Below are positions 37,219-46,203 of a stretch of DNA of 64,000 nt, piece by piece (the stretch's first letter is position 1; each line of letters starts with the position of its first letter). The DNA comes from Microvirga puerhi (lineage in GTDB: Bacteria; Pseudomonadota; Alphaproteobacteria; Rhizobiales; Beijerinckiaceae). Where the stretch lies: contig NZ_JAIRBM010000007.1 of NCBI RefSeq assembly GCF_020089865.1, forward strand, positions 62,001 to 126,000, in the 5' to 3' direction. Made by a program: the position numbers and the translations under genes. The notes below the pieces were generated by a model. That model ran no database searches. It was not told the DNA's origin and saw only the letters and a list, made by a program, of their open reading frames with translations.

Positions 37219-39528
37219 TCAGGCGCGATGGCGCCGTTTCACCTTCACCTTGGGCGCCGCACGGCGTCCCGACTTCTCGGTCTTCTTGGACGCCTTGGCG
37301 CCGCGTGATTTTACGGAACCGGACGGCCGACGGCTGTAGCGCCCCTCCGAGAGGAGCTCGAACCGCAGGGCTCCGGCGACCGGGGCGGCTTCTACCAGCT
37401 TGACCTGAACCTTGTCGCCGAGACGATAGGTCTCGCCGGTGCGTTCTCCGCGAAGCGAGTGGGTCCTCTCGTCGTAGCGATAGTAATCGGCTCCGATGGT
37501 CCCGGCAGGAACGAACCCGTCCGCACCGGTCTCGTGGAGCTTGACGAACAGGCCCGCCTTCGTGACGCCGGAAATCTGCCCGTCGAATGTGGCCCCGATC
37601 CGATCTGCAAGGAAGTGTGCGATCAGGCGGTCGATTGTCTCACGCTCCGCCGCCATGGCGCGCCGCTCCGCAGCAGAGATCCGCGCGCTGACCTCGATCA
37701 GCTCCGCCCGGGTCGTGTCCACCGGCAGCCCGTCCTTGCCGAATTTGAGCGCCCGGATCAGCGCGCGATGGACGATGAGATCCGCGTAGCGGCGGATCGG
37801 CGAGGTGAAATGGGCGTAGCGACGGAGATTGAGGCCGAAATGCCCGTAATTCTCCGCAGAGTATTCGGCCTGCGATTGGGAGCGCAGCACGACCTCGTTG
37901 ATGAAGAGCTGGTGCTCAGTGCCGTCGACGCCACGCAGGATCCGGTTGAACAATTCTGGACGCAGGGCTCCCTGCGAAGAGAACTTCATGCCGATGGAGG
38001 CCAGGATCTCGCTCAAGGCCCGCAGCTTCTCCAGCGACGGCTCGTCATGGACGCGGTAGATCAGGTCCGACTGCGCTTTCTCCAAGCTCTCAGCTGCTGC
38101 CACATTGGCGAGGATCATGAACTCTTCGATGAGCCGGTGAGCTTCGAGCCGCTCGGGGACGTAGACGCGGTCGACGGTGCCGTCGGGCTTGAGGACGATC
38201 TTGCGTTCCGGCAGATCGAGAAAAAGTGGCTCGCGCACATTGCGTGCCTTCTTGGCCGTCTCGTAGGCGGCCCAGAGCGGCTTCAGGATCGGATCGAGGA
38301 TCGGTCCGGTGATCTCGTCGGGGCGACCATCGATGGCGGCCTGAGCCTGCTGGTAGGAGAGCTTGGCGGCCGAGCGCATCATCACCCGGTGAAAGCTGTG
38401 GCTCTTCTTGTGACCGTCGGCGCCGAGCACCATGCGCACGGCGAGAGCCGGACGGGGCTGGTGCGGACGAAGCGAGCAGAGATCGTTCGAAATCCGCTCC
38501 GGCAGCATGGGCACGACCCTATCCGGAAAATAGACGGAGTTGCCGCGCTCGAGGGCTTCGCGGTCGAGCGCGGAGCCGGGCCGCACATAGGCGGCTACGT
38601 CCGCAATCGCGACCGTCACGATGAAGCCGCCTTCGTTGTGCGGATCCTCGTCCCGAACCGCATGGACCGCATCGTCATGGTCCTTCGCATCCGGCGGATC
38701 GATGGTGACGAGGGGAACGTCGCGCCAATCCTCCCGCCCGGCCAGGGTCGCGTGCTCCGCCTTCTCGGCTTCTTCGAGAATGTTCTTCGGAAACTCGCTC
38801 GGAATGTTGTGGGCGTGAATGGCGATGAGGCTGACGGCCTTCTCGGACTTCACGGAGCCGAGGCGTTCCTTCACCTTCGCATGAGGAAGGCCGAAGCGAC
38901 CGTGCTTCACCACGGAAGCGGCGACGAGATCGCCGTCCAGTGCCTCAGCCTCGTCACCGGGACGGATCAGCAATTCCTGATCGCGGGCCTTCTTGTCCAC
39001 CGGAACCAGCCGTCCGCCGCCTTCGGGCAGAGCGCGGAAGATACCGAGAACCTGCGCCTGCTTCTTGGCCACGATCTTGGTGACACGCCCCGCATAACGG
39101 TGAACATCCCCTGCCTTCAGGGGATCGACACGCAGAAGGGCGCGGTCGCCGACGCCGGCCACCGGCATGCCCGGACGCGGCTTGCGCACGGGCATGATGA
39201 GGATGGTCGGGATCGGCCCGTATTCTTCCTCGTCCCATTCCGTCGGCTCGGCGATGAGTTCGCCGTCCCGGTCACGGCGCTTGATGTCGGCCAGCACGAT
39301 GGGCGGAAGCTGACCGGCCTTGTGAACGGTCTTGCCGCGCCGGTCGACGATGCCCTCGATCTCCAGATCTTTCAGGAGCTGCTTGAGCCAGATCCGGTCG
39401 CCGCCCTGGACATTGAAGGCACGTGCGATCTCGCGCTTGCCGACCTTGCCCGAGGCATTGGCGATGAAGGCGACGACATCCTCGCGGGAGGGGAGCGTGG
39501 GGGAGATCGATTTGGAGCGCTTAGCCAA
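37219..39528 (-). CDS. rnr: Ribonuclease R
   Basis: This 769-residue 3'-5' exoribonuclease degrades structured RNA. Cold-shock-like domains occupy about residues 80-240, the RNB catalytic domain about 250-590, and an S1 domain the C-terminal part. The catalytic site is visible as TIDPPDAKDHDDAVHA, and RISNDLCSLRPHQPRPALAV is the usual RNB block. The last 35 residues are a lysine- and arginine-rich tail that would help RNA binding. It leads the rnr-DUF983-NUDIX operon. A strong terminator and EcfG-type promoter lie in the region before it. Confidence 0.96.
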   Translation of the reverse strand: MAKRSKSISPTLPSREDVVAFIANASGKVGKREIARAFNVQGGDRIWLKQLLKDLEIEGIVDRRGKTVHKAGQLPPIVLADIKRRDRDGELIAEPTEWDEEEYGPIPTILIMPVRKPRPGMPVAGVGDRALLRVDPLKAGDVHRYAGRVTKIVAKKQAQVLGIFRALPEGGGRLVPVDKKARDQELLIRPGDEAEALDGDLVAASVVKHGRFGLPHAKVKERLGSVKSEKAVSLIAIHAHNIPSEFPKNILEEAEKAEHATLAGREDWRDVPLVTIDPPDAKDHDDAVHAVRDEDPHNEGGFIVTVAIADVAAYVRPGSALDREALERGNSVYFPDRVVPMLPERISNDLCSLRPHQPRPALAVRMVLGADGHKKSHSFHRVMMRSAAKLSYQQAQAAIDGRPDEITGPILDPILKPLWAAYETAKKARNVREPLFLDLPERKIVLKPDGTVDRVYVPERLEAHRLIEEFMILANVAAAESLEKAQSDLIYRVHDEPSLEKLRALSEILASIGMKFSSQGALRPELFNRILRGVDGTEHQLFINEVVLRSQSQAEYSAENYGHFGLNLRRYAHFTSPIRRYADLIVHRALIRALKFGKDGLPVDTTRAELIEVSARISAAERRAMAAERETIDRLIAHFLADRIGATFDGQISGVTKAGLFVKLHETGADGFVPAGTIGADYYRYDERTHSLRGERTGETYRLGDKVQVKLVEAAPVAGALRFELLSEGRYSRRPSGSVKSRGAKASKKTEKSGRRAAPKVKVKRRHRA

Positions 39529-39647
39529 GGAGATAACTCATCGGGATCATAAGGGCCTTGTCGCATGCAGACAGCGCCGCGACTAGCCTGCATGCGATCC
39601 ATGACGACGCGCGAAGCGGAGCTTTGGATCCTATCATGCCGTTGGGG

Positions 39648-39716
39648 AATAAAAAAAAGGCCCCTTGCGGGAGCCTTTGAGGGACCGGCCCGTGGGGGCA
39701 GAATGAGCCGGTGATG
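39648..39716 (-). ncRNA. Candidate small RNA with EcfG-type promoter
   Basis: On the minus strand a predicted start near 39716 is followed by a hairpin with ACCGGC/GCCGGT arms (39707-39712 with 39684-39689) and an 18-base loop holding CCCCC. A terminator hairpin AAAGGC-GGG/CCC-GCCTTT (39678-39656) and a run of eight T then end the transcript. The result would be an RNA of about 70 bases with two hairpins. C-rich loops of this kind often pair with ribosome binding sites in alphaproteobacterial small RNAs. It could instead be an attenuated leader of rnr. Confidence 0.55.
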
Positions 39717-39722
39717 CCTCTC

Positions 39723-39748
39723 AACGTAGAGGGGACGAGGAAGGTTCC
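39723..39748 (-). promoter_or_regulatory. EcfG-type general stress promoter, minus strand
   Basis: GGAAC (39748-39744) and CGTT (39726-39723) are separated by exactly 17 bases, the consensus for the alphaproteobacterial general-stress sigma factor. It points at the terminator-ended candidate RNA rather than at the plus-strand gene. Confidence 0.6.
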
Positions 39749-39908
39749 GCAAGTTTTTAAATTTTTTTCGATTCTTCCTTTGGAGGTAGTCCGGCTCCCA
39801 GGGTCACCTTTACGGCCGTGGAACGAGCCTAAGTATAAAGGGGGCAAGTCCGGCGCTGTGCGTCCGACCGGAACCGTCGTCAGGTCCTATCCGCGAAGGA
39901 GGCCTTTC
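39749..39908. other. Upstream region of a small exported protein gene
   Basis: The region contains a -10-like TATAAA at 39834-39839 in the plus direction but no clear -35 box at standard spacing. The T-rich stretch at 39755-39777 precedes it. I see no coding sequence. Confidence 0.4.
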
Positions 39909-40250
39909 ATGCTCAGATACATCGCCGTTCCATTGCTTTTCTTTGTGACACCAGCCTTGGCACAGCAGGTCCCCCGGCTCGACATTCAGTCCACCTGCAA
40001 GGCGGCCGTGGCTTTGGATGCGACGGACAAGAGCCCGGAGGCCAACTGCATGAGGGATGAAACGGGCGCGCGTGATGAACTCGCCAAACAATGGTCCAGC
40101 TTTGCCGAGCCGTTGCGAAAACGCTGCATCGAGGAAACCAGCATCGGCGGCTACCCGAGCTATGTCGAGGTGCTCACCTGCGTGCAGACCGCAAGCGGCA
40201 ACACCACCGCACCGGCACCGACGACGACCTATCGCCGGCCGCGCAAGTGA
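39909..40250 (+). CDS. Small exported protein with four cysteines
   Basis: The 113-residue product has a signal peptide of 18 residues (MLRYIAVPLLFFVTPALA), then about 75 residues with cysteines in STCKAA, EANCMRDE, RKRCIEE and VLTCVQT, and a tail rich in Pro and Thr. The cysteine spacing suggests two disulfides in the periplasm. I have seen this pattern as a hypothetical protein in Rhizobiales but know no function. A full AAGGAGG site precedes the ATG by six bases, and a strong terminator follows, so it is a single-gene unit. Confidence 0.75.
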   Translation: MLRYIAVPLLFFVTPALAQQVPRLDIQSTCKAAVALDATDKSPEANCMRDETGARDELAKQWSSFAEPLRKRCIEETSIGGYPSYVEVLTCVQTASGNTTAPAPTTTYRRPRK

Positions 40251-40290
40251 AAAGCCGTCAGTCGGCCGACTGCTGAGCCTTCGAATGATC

Positions 40291-40325
40291 AAAGGTCCGT
40301 CCCTTGCGGGGACGGACCTTTGTTT
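40291..40325. terminator. Bidirectional terminator between convergent genes
   Basis: AAAGGTCCGTCCC and GGGACGGACCTTT form a perfect thirteen-pair stem around TTGCG, followed by GTTTTA on the plus strand. It serves the exported-protein gene and probably the converging parE. Confidence 0.85.
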
Positions 40326-40357
40326 TAGTCTTTGGAATGCGCTGACGGGCGACGTTC

Positions 40358-42415
40358 TCAGATGTCCAGGGCCGCCTCGTCCGCGAAGGCGGCGCGTTCC
40401 TGGATGAAGGTGAAGCGCGCTTCCGGCTTGTTGCCCATCAGGCGTTCTACCGCATCGCCGGTCTCCGGGCGCGCCTCGGCCTCCACCACGACCTTCAGGA
40501 GTAGGCGCTTCCTCGGATCCATGGTGGTCTCCTTCAGCTGTGCCGGGAGCATCTCGCCGAGGCCCTTGAACCGGCCGATCTCGACCTTGCCATTGCCCTT
40601 GAACACGGTCTTCAGAAGGCGGTCCCGGTCGGCATCGTCCCGGGCATAGGCCGACTTGGTGCCCTGGGTGAGCCGGTAGAGGGGCGGCACCGCCAGATAG
40701 AGGTGTCCGCCATCGATGAGGCGTGGCATCTGCCGATAGAAGAAGGTGATCAGCAAGGACGCGATATGAGCTCCGTCCACGTCGGCATCGGTCATGATGA
40801 CGACCTTCTCGTAGCGCAGATCCGCATCCTTGTAGTGCGAGCCGGTTCCGCAGCCGAGAGCCTGCACCAGATCGGAGATCTGCTGATTTTGATGCAGCTT
40901 GTCCCGTCCGGCCGAGGCGACGTTGAGGATTTTTCCGCGAAGCGGCAGTACGGCCTGGGTGGCGCGGTCTCGCGCCTGCTTGGCCGAGCCGCCGGCCGAG
41001 TCACCCTCGACGATGAACAGCTCCGAGCCCTTGGCGCCCGCGTTGGTGCAGTCGGCGAGCTTGCCGGGCAGACGCAGCTTGCGGGTCGCGGTCTTGCGGG
41101 CGACCTCCTTCTCCTGGCGCCGGCGCAGGCGCTCTTCCGCGCGGTCGATCACCCAATCGAGAAGCTTGTTGGCCTGTTGCGGCGATGCGGCGAGCCAGTG
41201 GTCGAAGGTATCGCGGATGGCGCTCTCGACGATGCGGCCCGCTTCCACGGTCGCCAGCTTGTCCTTGGTCTGGCCCTGGAATTCCGGCTCGCGGATGAAG
41301 ACCGAGAGCATGGAGGCGCAGGTCGCCATCACGTCGTCGGTGGTCACCGCCGCCATGCGCTTCTGCTGCCCGACGCGTTCAGCGTGGTCGCGGAGCGCGC
41401 GCAGGAGGGCAATCCTCAGACCGTTCTCGTGCGTGCCGCCCTCCGGGGTCGGCACCGTGTTGCAGTAGGAGATCGAGAATCCATCTTCCTGAGACATCCA
41501 GGCGACCGCCCATTCGAGCGATCCATGGCTGCCGGGCTTCGTGATCTTGCCGGAGAAGAGCTGGTCGGTGACCAGCTCCTTTCCTTCGATGTCGTGAAGC
41601 AGGTAGTCCTTCAGGCCGTTCGGGAACTTGAAGGTCGCCTCGGCCGGAACGTTGTCTGCGCCTTCGAGGAGGGAGGGCGCGCATTTCCAGCGGATCTCGA
41701 CACCGCCGAACAGATAGGCCTTGGAGCGCGCCATCTTGAACAGGCGCCGCGGCAGGAAGTGAGCATCCTTGCCGAAGATCTGCGCGTCAGGCTTGAAGCG
41801 TACCTTCGTGCCGCGGCGATTGAGAACGCGGCCGACGGTTTCGAGCTTGGTCTTCGGAATGCCGCGCGAAAACACCTGGCGATACAGGGTCTGCCCGCGA
41901 GCAACCTCGACCTCAAGGGTCTCGGAGAGCGCGTTTACCACCGATACGCCGACGCCGTGAAGGCCGCCCGAGGTCTCATAGACCTTCGAGTCGAATTTTC
42001 CGCCGGCGTGCAGGGTCGTCATGATGACTTCGAGGGCGGATTTCTTCGGGAACTTCGGATGCGGGTCGACCGGAATGCCGCGGCCGTTATCGGTAACGGA
42101 CAGCCAGCCGCCTTCCTCCAGCTCTACCTCGATGAAGCTCGCATGGCCCGCGACCGCCTCGTCCATGGAGTTGTCGATCACCTCGGCGAAGAGGTGGTGA
42201 AGCGCCTTCTCGTCCGTACCGCCGATATACATGCCCGGACGGCGCCGGACCGGCTCCAGCCCCTCGAGCACTTCGATGGTGGAGGCATCGTAGCCGCTCT
42301 CGCCCGGCGTGCCTTGAGGAGCGCTGCGGGCGGCGCGGGCGGACGCGGCTCTGCCGGACGCGGCGGCTCGTTTCGCGGGAGCCGAACCCCCGAAGAGATC
42401 GTCGTTATCCGTCAT
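40358..42415 (-). CDS. parE: DNA topoisomerase IV subunit B
   Basis: ParE is the ATPase subunit of topoisomerase IV, which unlinks daughter chromosomes. The GHKL ATPase domain includes RRRPGMYIGG, EVIDNSMDEA and GGLHGVGVSVVNALS. The TOPRIM domain shows EGDSAGGSAKQARDR and the acidic ADVDGAHI. The final sequence lacks the extra 170-residue insert of E. coli GyrB, supporting ParE over GyrB. I start at MTDNDDLFGG; an in-frame ATG 48 bases upstream would add a basic segment. No parC lies nearby. Confidence 0.93.
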   Translation of the reverse strand: MTDNDDLFGGSAPAKRAAASGRAASARAARSAPQGTPGESGYDASTIEVLEGLEPVRRRPGMYIGGTDEKALHHLFAEVIDNSMDEAVAGHASFIEVELEEGGWLSVTDNGRGIPVDPHPKFPKKSALEVIMTTLHAGGKFDSKVYETSGGLHGVGVSVVNALSETLEVEVARGQTLYRQVFSRGIPKTKLETVGRVLNRRGTKVRFKPDAQIFGKDAHFLPRRLFKMARSKAYLFGGVEIRWKCAPSLLEGADNVPAEATFKFPNGLKDYLLHDIEGKELVTDQLFSGKITKPGSHGSLEWAVAWMSQEDGFSISYCNTVPTPEGGTHENGLRIALLRALRDHAERVGQQKRMAAVTTDDVMATCASMLSVFIREPEFQGQTKDKLATVEAGRIVESAIRDTFDHWLAASPQQANKLLDWVIDRAEERLRRRQEKEVARKTATRKLRLPGKLADCTNAGAKGSELFIVEGDSAGGSAKQARDRATQAVLPLRGKILNVASAGRDKLHQNQQISDLVQALGCGTGSHYKDADLRYEKVVIMTDADVDGAHIASLLITFFYRQMPRLIDGGHLYLAVPPLYRLTQGTKSAYARDDADRDRLLKTVFKGNGKVEIGRFKGLGEMLPAQLKETTMDPRKRLLLKVVVEAEARPETGDAVERLMGNKPEARFTFIQERAAFADEAALDI

Positions 42416-42591
42416 GGGGACTTTCGTCCGTGCTGATTCGCGTTTCTTGGCATTGCTTTTCATTCTTCAATTCATAAGAGAACAAAACATAAACGTGAAG
42501 TGCGATCATGCAGCAAAAGCCACAAAATCCACCTTGGGGGAAGCCCCCCGGCGCCACACCCTCCCCGAAAGGAGATCTTTGCCCGCGAAGC

Positions 42592-42617
42592 GGAACGGTT
42601 TAGGTGTTATTCACGTT
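42592..42617 (+). promoter_or_regulatory. EcfG-type general stress promoter
   Basis: GGAAC, 17 bases and CGTT match the EcfG consensus perfectly. It lies 39 bases before the start codon of the 64-residue membrane protein, in the correct orientation, leaving a short leader that contains a CGGAGA ribosome site. Confidence 0.65.
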
Positions 42618-42656
42618 GGCTCGTTACGCTTAGCGGAAGCTTAACGGAGAATCACG

Positions 42657-42851
42657 GTGACGATGCGGACGACCCTGGGAACGGCACAACAGCTCCACCT
42701 GAGCAGGGCTGCACGGACGGCCGGGGAAGCGTTCGCTTTCGACGAGCCGGAGATCCTGGCTCAACCTTCACAAGGTCGCTGGTCGCTCGGCCTCTTTATC
42801 GTAGCGCTCGCCATCGTCGCCGTCGCTGCGATCTATGTCACGGTCCGCTGA
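42657..42851 (+). CDS. Small single-span membrane protein, probably stress-induced
   Basis: The 64-residue product has a polar N-terminal part and one C-terminal hydrophobic helix (about residues 43-61, SLGLFIVALAIVAVAAIYV) ending in TVR. It has no recognised domain. The start is a GTG with CGGAGA six bases upstream. The perfect EcfG-type promoter upstream suggests induction by the general stress response. It is convergent with the MgtC-like gene, five bases apart. Confidence 0.68.
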   Translation: MTMRTTLGTAQQLHLSRAARTAGEAFAFDEPEILAQPSQGRWSLGLFIVALAIVAVAAIYVTVR

Positions 42852-42856
42852 CCGGA

Positions 42857-43336
42857 TCATCGCTGTGAGTCATTGCTCCCATCGCGCCGCATGAACATTC
42901 GGTCGAGGAGGTCTTCGACCGGTTTTCCGAAAACCAGAAGCGTGAGGGCGAAGGCGCAGCCGAGAGCCGTGATCAGCCATCCACCGAGGCCTGCAGTGAC
43001 GCCCAAAGCGGCGGCGAGCCACACCGTTGCCGCGGTCGTCAGGCCCTTGATCTCCTCCTGGCGCCTGCCCCGGAGAATGACACCTCCGCCCAGGAAGCCT
43101 AGACCCGTCATGATGCCCTGAATAACCCGGCTCGTGGATGCCTGTTCGAATTGCAGCCCGCCATAGACCGAACCCGATACGATGAGCAGTGCCGAGCTGA
43201 GGGAGACAAGCCCCAGCGTTCGCATGCCGACGGGCTTGTCCTTCAGGTCCCGGTTGAACCCCACGATCATGCCCGCCAGCATTGCCACCACGAGGCGGAA
43301 CACGATCTCGATGGTTCCTGGCGACAGGTGATCCAT
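42857..43336 (-). CDS. MgtC/SapB family membrane protein
   Basis: The 159-residue protein has four to five hydrophobic helices and the family stretch MLAGMIVGFNRDLKDKPVGM followed by RTLGLVSLSSALL. GIMTGLGFLGGGVILRG is also typical. MgtC proteins act in magnesium-limited growth and in virulence of some bacteria by regulating the F-type ATPase, but short members such as this are often of unknown role. It begins 11 bases after topA on the same strand and is likely co-transcribed. Confidence 0.88.
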   Translation of the reverse strand: MDHLSPGTIEIVFRLVVAMLAGMIVGFNRDLKDKPVGMRTLGLVSLSSALLIVSGSVYGGLQFEQASTSRVIQGIMTGLGFLGGGVILRGRRQEEIKGLTTAATVWLAAALGVTAGLGGWLITALGCAFALTLLVFGKPVEDLLDRMFMRRDGSNDSQR

Positions 43337-43347
43337 TCGGGTCCTTG

Positions 43348-46065
43348 TTAGGGCATCTTGGCGGCCTTCGCGGAAGCTTTGCGGGCTACCGGCTTCTTGG
43401 CAACCGCCTTCGTCGCCGTTTTCGCTGCCGTTTTCCTTGCGGCTGTCTTCTTGGCCGGCGCCTTTTTGGCGGGAGCCTTCTTGGCTGCCGACTTGGTCGC
43501 CGTCTTGCGCCCACGCGCCGATTTTTTCGAGCCGCCCATGGCACGACGTGCATTGAGCAGTCCGATGGCCTCGTCGAGCGTCACCGCCTCCGCGGCGATC
43601 GCCTTGGGCAAGGTAGCGTTCGTCTCGCCGTCGGTCACGTAGGGGCCAAAGCGACCGGCTTTCACCACGATCGGCTTGCCGGATTCTGGATCCGCGCCCA
43701 ATGGCCGGCCTGGATCTGCCGCTCCGCGACGGAAGCCGCCGCCGGCGCCGCTTTCCTTGGCGATGATAAGATCGATGGCACGGTTGCCCCCGATCTCGAG
43801 AACGTCATCGTCCTTGCCGAGATTGGCGTAGGTCTTGCCGTGCTGCACGTAAGGCCCATAGCGGCCGATGCTCGCGAGGATCGGCTCACCGGTTTCCGGA
43901 TGCATGGCGACCGTGCGCGGCAGCGCGAGGAGCTTCAGGGCCTTGTCGAGATCGACCAGGGCAGGGGACATCCCCTTCGGAATCGACGAGCGTTTCGGCT
44001 TTTCACCCTCGCCAAGCTGTACGAAGGGGCCGAAACGGCCGTCCCGCAGGGTCACCTGAAGGCCAGTCTCGGGATCGTCGCCCAGGACCTTCACGCCCGG
44101 GGTGCCGCCGTTCTCGGAAGAGCCTTCACCCTCGCCGTCGATGCCGGAGGCCGCGAGCTGACGAGTGTATTTGCACTCAGGATAGTTCGAGCAGCCGATG
44201 AAGGCTCCGAACTTGCCGAGCTTCAGGGAGAGCTGGCCCGTGCCGCAGGTCGGGCAGGTGCGCGGGTTCGATCCATCGCCCCGGTCCGGGAAGATGTGAG
44301 GCCCCAGCAACTCGTTGAGCGCCTCGAGCACTTCGGCCGTGCGCAGCTCCTTGGTTCCACCGATGGCGGCCGAGAAGTCGCGCCAGAAGTCGCGCAGCAC
44401 CTGCTTCCAGTCGATCTCGCTGTTGGAGATCCGGTCGAGCTGCTCCTCCAGGTCCGCCGTGAAGTCGTACTCCACATAGCGGCGGAAGAAGCTTTCCAGG
44501 AACGCCGTGACGATGCGGCCCTTGTCTTCCGGGACGAGGCGCTTCTTTTCGATACGCACGTATTCGCGGTCGCGGAGGGTCTGCAGAACCGCCGCATAGG
44601 TCGAAGGACGGCCGATGCCGAGCTCCTCCATGCGCTTGACGAGGCTCGCCTCCGAATAACGCGGCGGCGGTTCGGTGAAGTGCTGAGTCGCGGCGATGCG
44701 GCGGCGCTCCAGAGAATCACCGGCCTTCATCGGGGGCAGGCGACCCTCATCCTCGTCCGGATCGTCGTCCTTGCTCTCGTTGTAGAGCGTGAGGAAGCCG
44801 TCGAACTTCACCACCTGCCCGGTGGCGCGGAGATCGAGCTTGCGCGGACCGACCTGGGCGGTGACGTCGACGGTGGTGCGCTCCAGCTCCGCCGATTCCA
44901 TCTGGCTCGCGAGCGTGCGTGTCCAGATCAGGTCGTAGAGCCTGGCCTGTTCCGGCTCCAGATATTTCGCGACGTGCTTGGGCAGGCGGCTCATATCCGT
45001 CGGACGAATGGCTTCGTGCGCTTCCTGGGCGTTCTTGGCCTTCGTCGTATATTTCCGCGGCACGCCGGGAACGTAGCGTTCGCCGTATTCCTTGCCGATG
45101 ACCCGGCGCGCGGCCTGAACCGCCTCCGGTGCCATGTCGACGCCGTCGGTTCGCATATAGGTGATGAGGCCTACGGTCTCGCCGCCGATATCGACGCCCT
45201 CATAAAGCCGCTGGGCGATCCGCATGGTCTGTGCTGGAGCAAGGCCCAGCTTGCGGGATGCCTCCTGCTGCAGGGTCGAGGTCGTGAACGGCGGGTAGGG
45301 ATGGCGCTTGGCAGGCTTCGCCTCGATATTCGCCACCGCGAAGGTCGCGAGTTCGAGGTCGCGCTTGAAGGCCTCGGCCTGTTCGCCGCTGCCGATGTCG
45401 AGGCGCTGGATCTTCTTGCCGTCCGCGCCGACGAGACGCGCATCGAAGATGCCGCCGTCCTTCGTGGCGAGCGTGGCGACGAGCGACCAGTATTCCTGGG
45501 TCTTGAAGGTCTCGATCTCCAGCTCGCGGTCGCAGACGAGGCGAAGCGCCACCGATTGGACGCGGCCGGCCGAGCGGGCGCCCGGCAGCTTGCGCCACAG
45601 GACCGGAGAGAGAGTGAAGCCGACGAGGTAATCGAGGGCACGGCGCGCCAGGTAGGCGTCGACCAGGGCCTGATCGATCTGCCTCGGCTGACGCAAGGCC
45701 GTCTGGACCGCATCCTTCGTGATGGCATTGAAGGTAACGCGCTCGACGGGCAGATCCTTGAGCGCCCGTTTTTCGCGCAGGGCTTCTATCACGTGCCAGG
45801 AGATGGCTTCGCCCTCCCGATCCGGGTCGGTGGCGAGAATCAGCTTTTCCGCCCCCTTGATCGCCTTGGCGATCTCGGACACGCGCTTGGAGCCACGGTC
45901 CTCCAGGGTCCAGACCATGCGGAAATCGGCCTCCGGGTCGACTGAGCCGTCCTTGGCGGGCAGATCGCGGATATGCCCGAAGGAGGCCAGGACCTCGTAG
46001 TCCTTGCCGAGATATTTGTTGATCGTCTTGGCCTTGGCAGGCGACTCGACGACGAGAACTTTCAT
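43348..46065 (-). CDS. topA: DNA topoisomerase I
   Basis: This type IA topoisomerase of 905 residues relaxes negative supercoils. It opens with the TOPRIM motif VVESPAKAKTINKYLG, and the catalytic tyrosine lies in GLITYMRTDGVDM, near residue 305. One zinc-ribbon repeat (CPTCGTGQL with GCSNYPECKYTR) is followed by repeats of the GRFGPFVQLGE type. The last 60 residues are a lysine/alanine histone-like tail (KKAPAKKAPAKKTAARKTAA and onward), a common alphaproteobacterial feature that aids DNA binding. dprA, a frequent neighbour of topA, is about 6 kb away here. Confidence 0.96.
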   Translation of the reverse strand: MKVLVVESPAKAKTINKYLGKDYEVLASFGHIRDLPAKDGSVDPEADFRMVWTLEDRGSKRVSEIAKAIKGAEKLILATDPDREGEAISWHVIEALREKRALKDLPVERVTFNAITKDAVQTALRQPRQIDQALVDAYLARRALDYLVGFTLSPVLWRKLPGARSAGRVQSVALRLVCDRELEIETFKTQEYWSLVATLATKDGGIFDARLVGADGKKIQRLDIGSGEQAEAFKRDLELATFAVANIEAKPAKRHPYPPFTTSTLQQEASRKLGLAPAQTMRIAQRLYEGVDIGGETVGLITYMRTDGVDMAPEAVQAARRVIGKEYGERYVPGVPRKYTTKAKNAQEAHEAIRPTDMSRLPKHVAKYLEPEQARLYDLIWTRTLASQMESAELERTTVDVTAQVGPRKLDLRATGQVVKFDGFLTLYNESKDDDPDEDEGRLPPMKAGDSLERRRIAATQHFTEPPPRYSEASLVKRMEELGIGRPSTYAAVLQTLRDREYVRIEKKRLVPEDKGRIVTAFLESFFRRYVEYDFTADLEEQLDRISNSEIDWKQVLRDFWRDFSAAIGGTKELRTAEVLEALNELLGPHIFPDRGDGSNPRTCPTCGTGQLSLKLGKFGAFIGCSNYPECKYTRQLAASGIDGEGEGSSENGGTPGVKVLGDDPETGLQVTLRDGRFGPFVQLGEGEKPKRSSIPKGMSPALVDLDKALKLLALPRTVAMHPETGEPILASIGRYGPYVQHGKTYANLGKDDDVLEIGGNRAIDLIIAKESGAGGGFRRGAADPGRPLGADPESGKPIVVKAGRFGPYVTDGETNATLPKAIAAEAVTLDEAIGLLNARRAMGGSKKSARGRKTATKSAAKKAPAKKAPAKKTAARKTAAKTATKAVAKKPVARKASAKAAKMP

Positions 46066-46117
46066 GTGCGACTTCCCAAAGTAGCCGCGAGCAAAGCGCG
46101 AAGATACATGGCGGAAC

Positions 46118-46141
46118 CGACGGTCAGCCCTTAGACCGTCG
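46118..46141 (-). terminator. Hairpin downstream of aidB
   Basis: CGACGGTC and GACCGTCG form an eight-pair stem with an eight-base loop, 62 bases after the aidB stop on the minus strand and 53 bases before the topA start. There is no T-run, so its role as a terminator is uncertain. Confidence 0.3.
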
Positions 46142-46203
46142 CGGGGCGCGATAAGTGGTGGATGATTGCAAACAAGTCAAATCCGACCGTTCGCCCTTAA
46201 ATG

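Noticed and set aside
37459..39552. A 697-codon open frame on the plus strand
   Set aside because: It is antisense to rnr and rich in His, Asp and Arg in the way antisense frames of GC-rich genes are.
40703..42436. A 577-codon open frame on the plus strand
   Set aside because: It is the antisense shadow of parE.
43282..45945. An 887-codon open frame on the plus strand
   Set aside because: It mirrors topA on the other strand; the topA reading has all catalytic motifs, the mirror has none.
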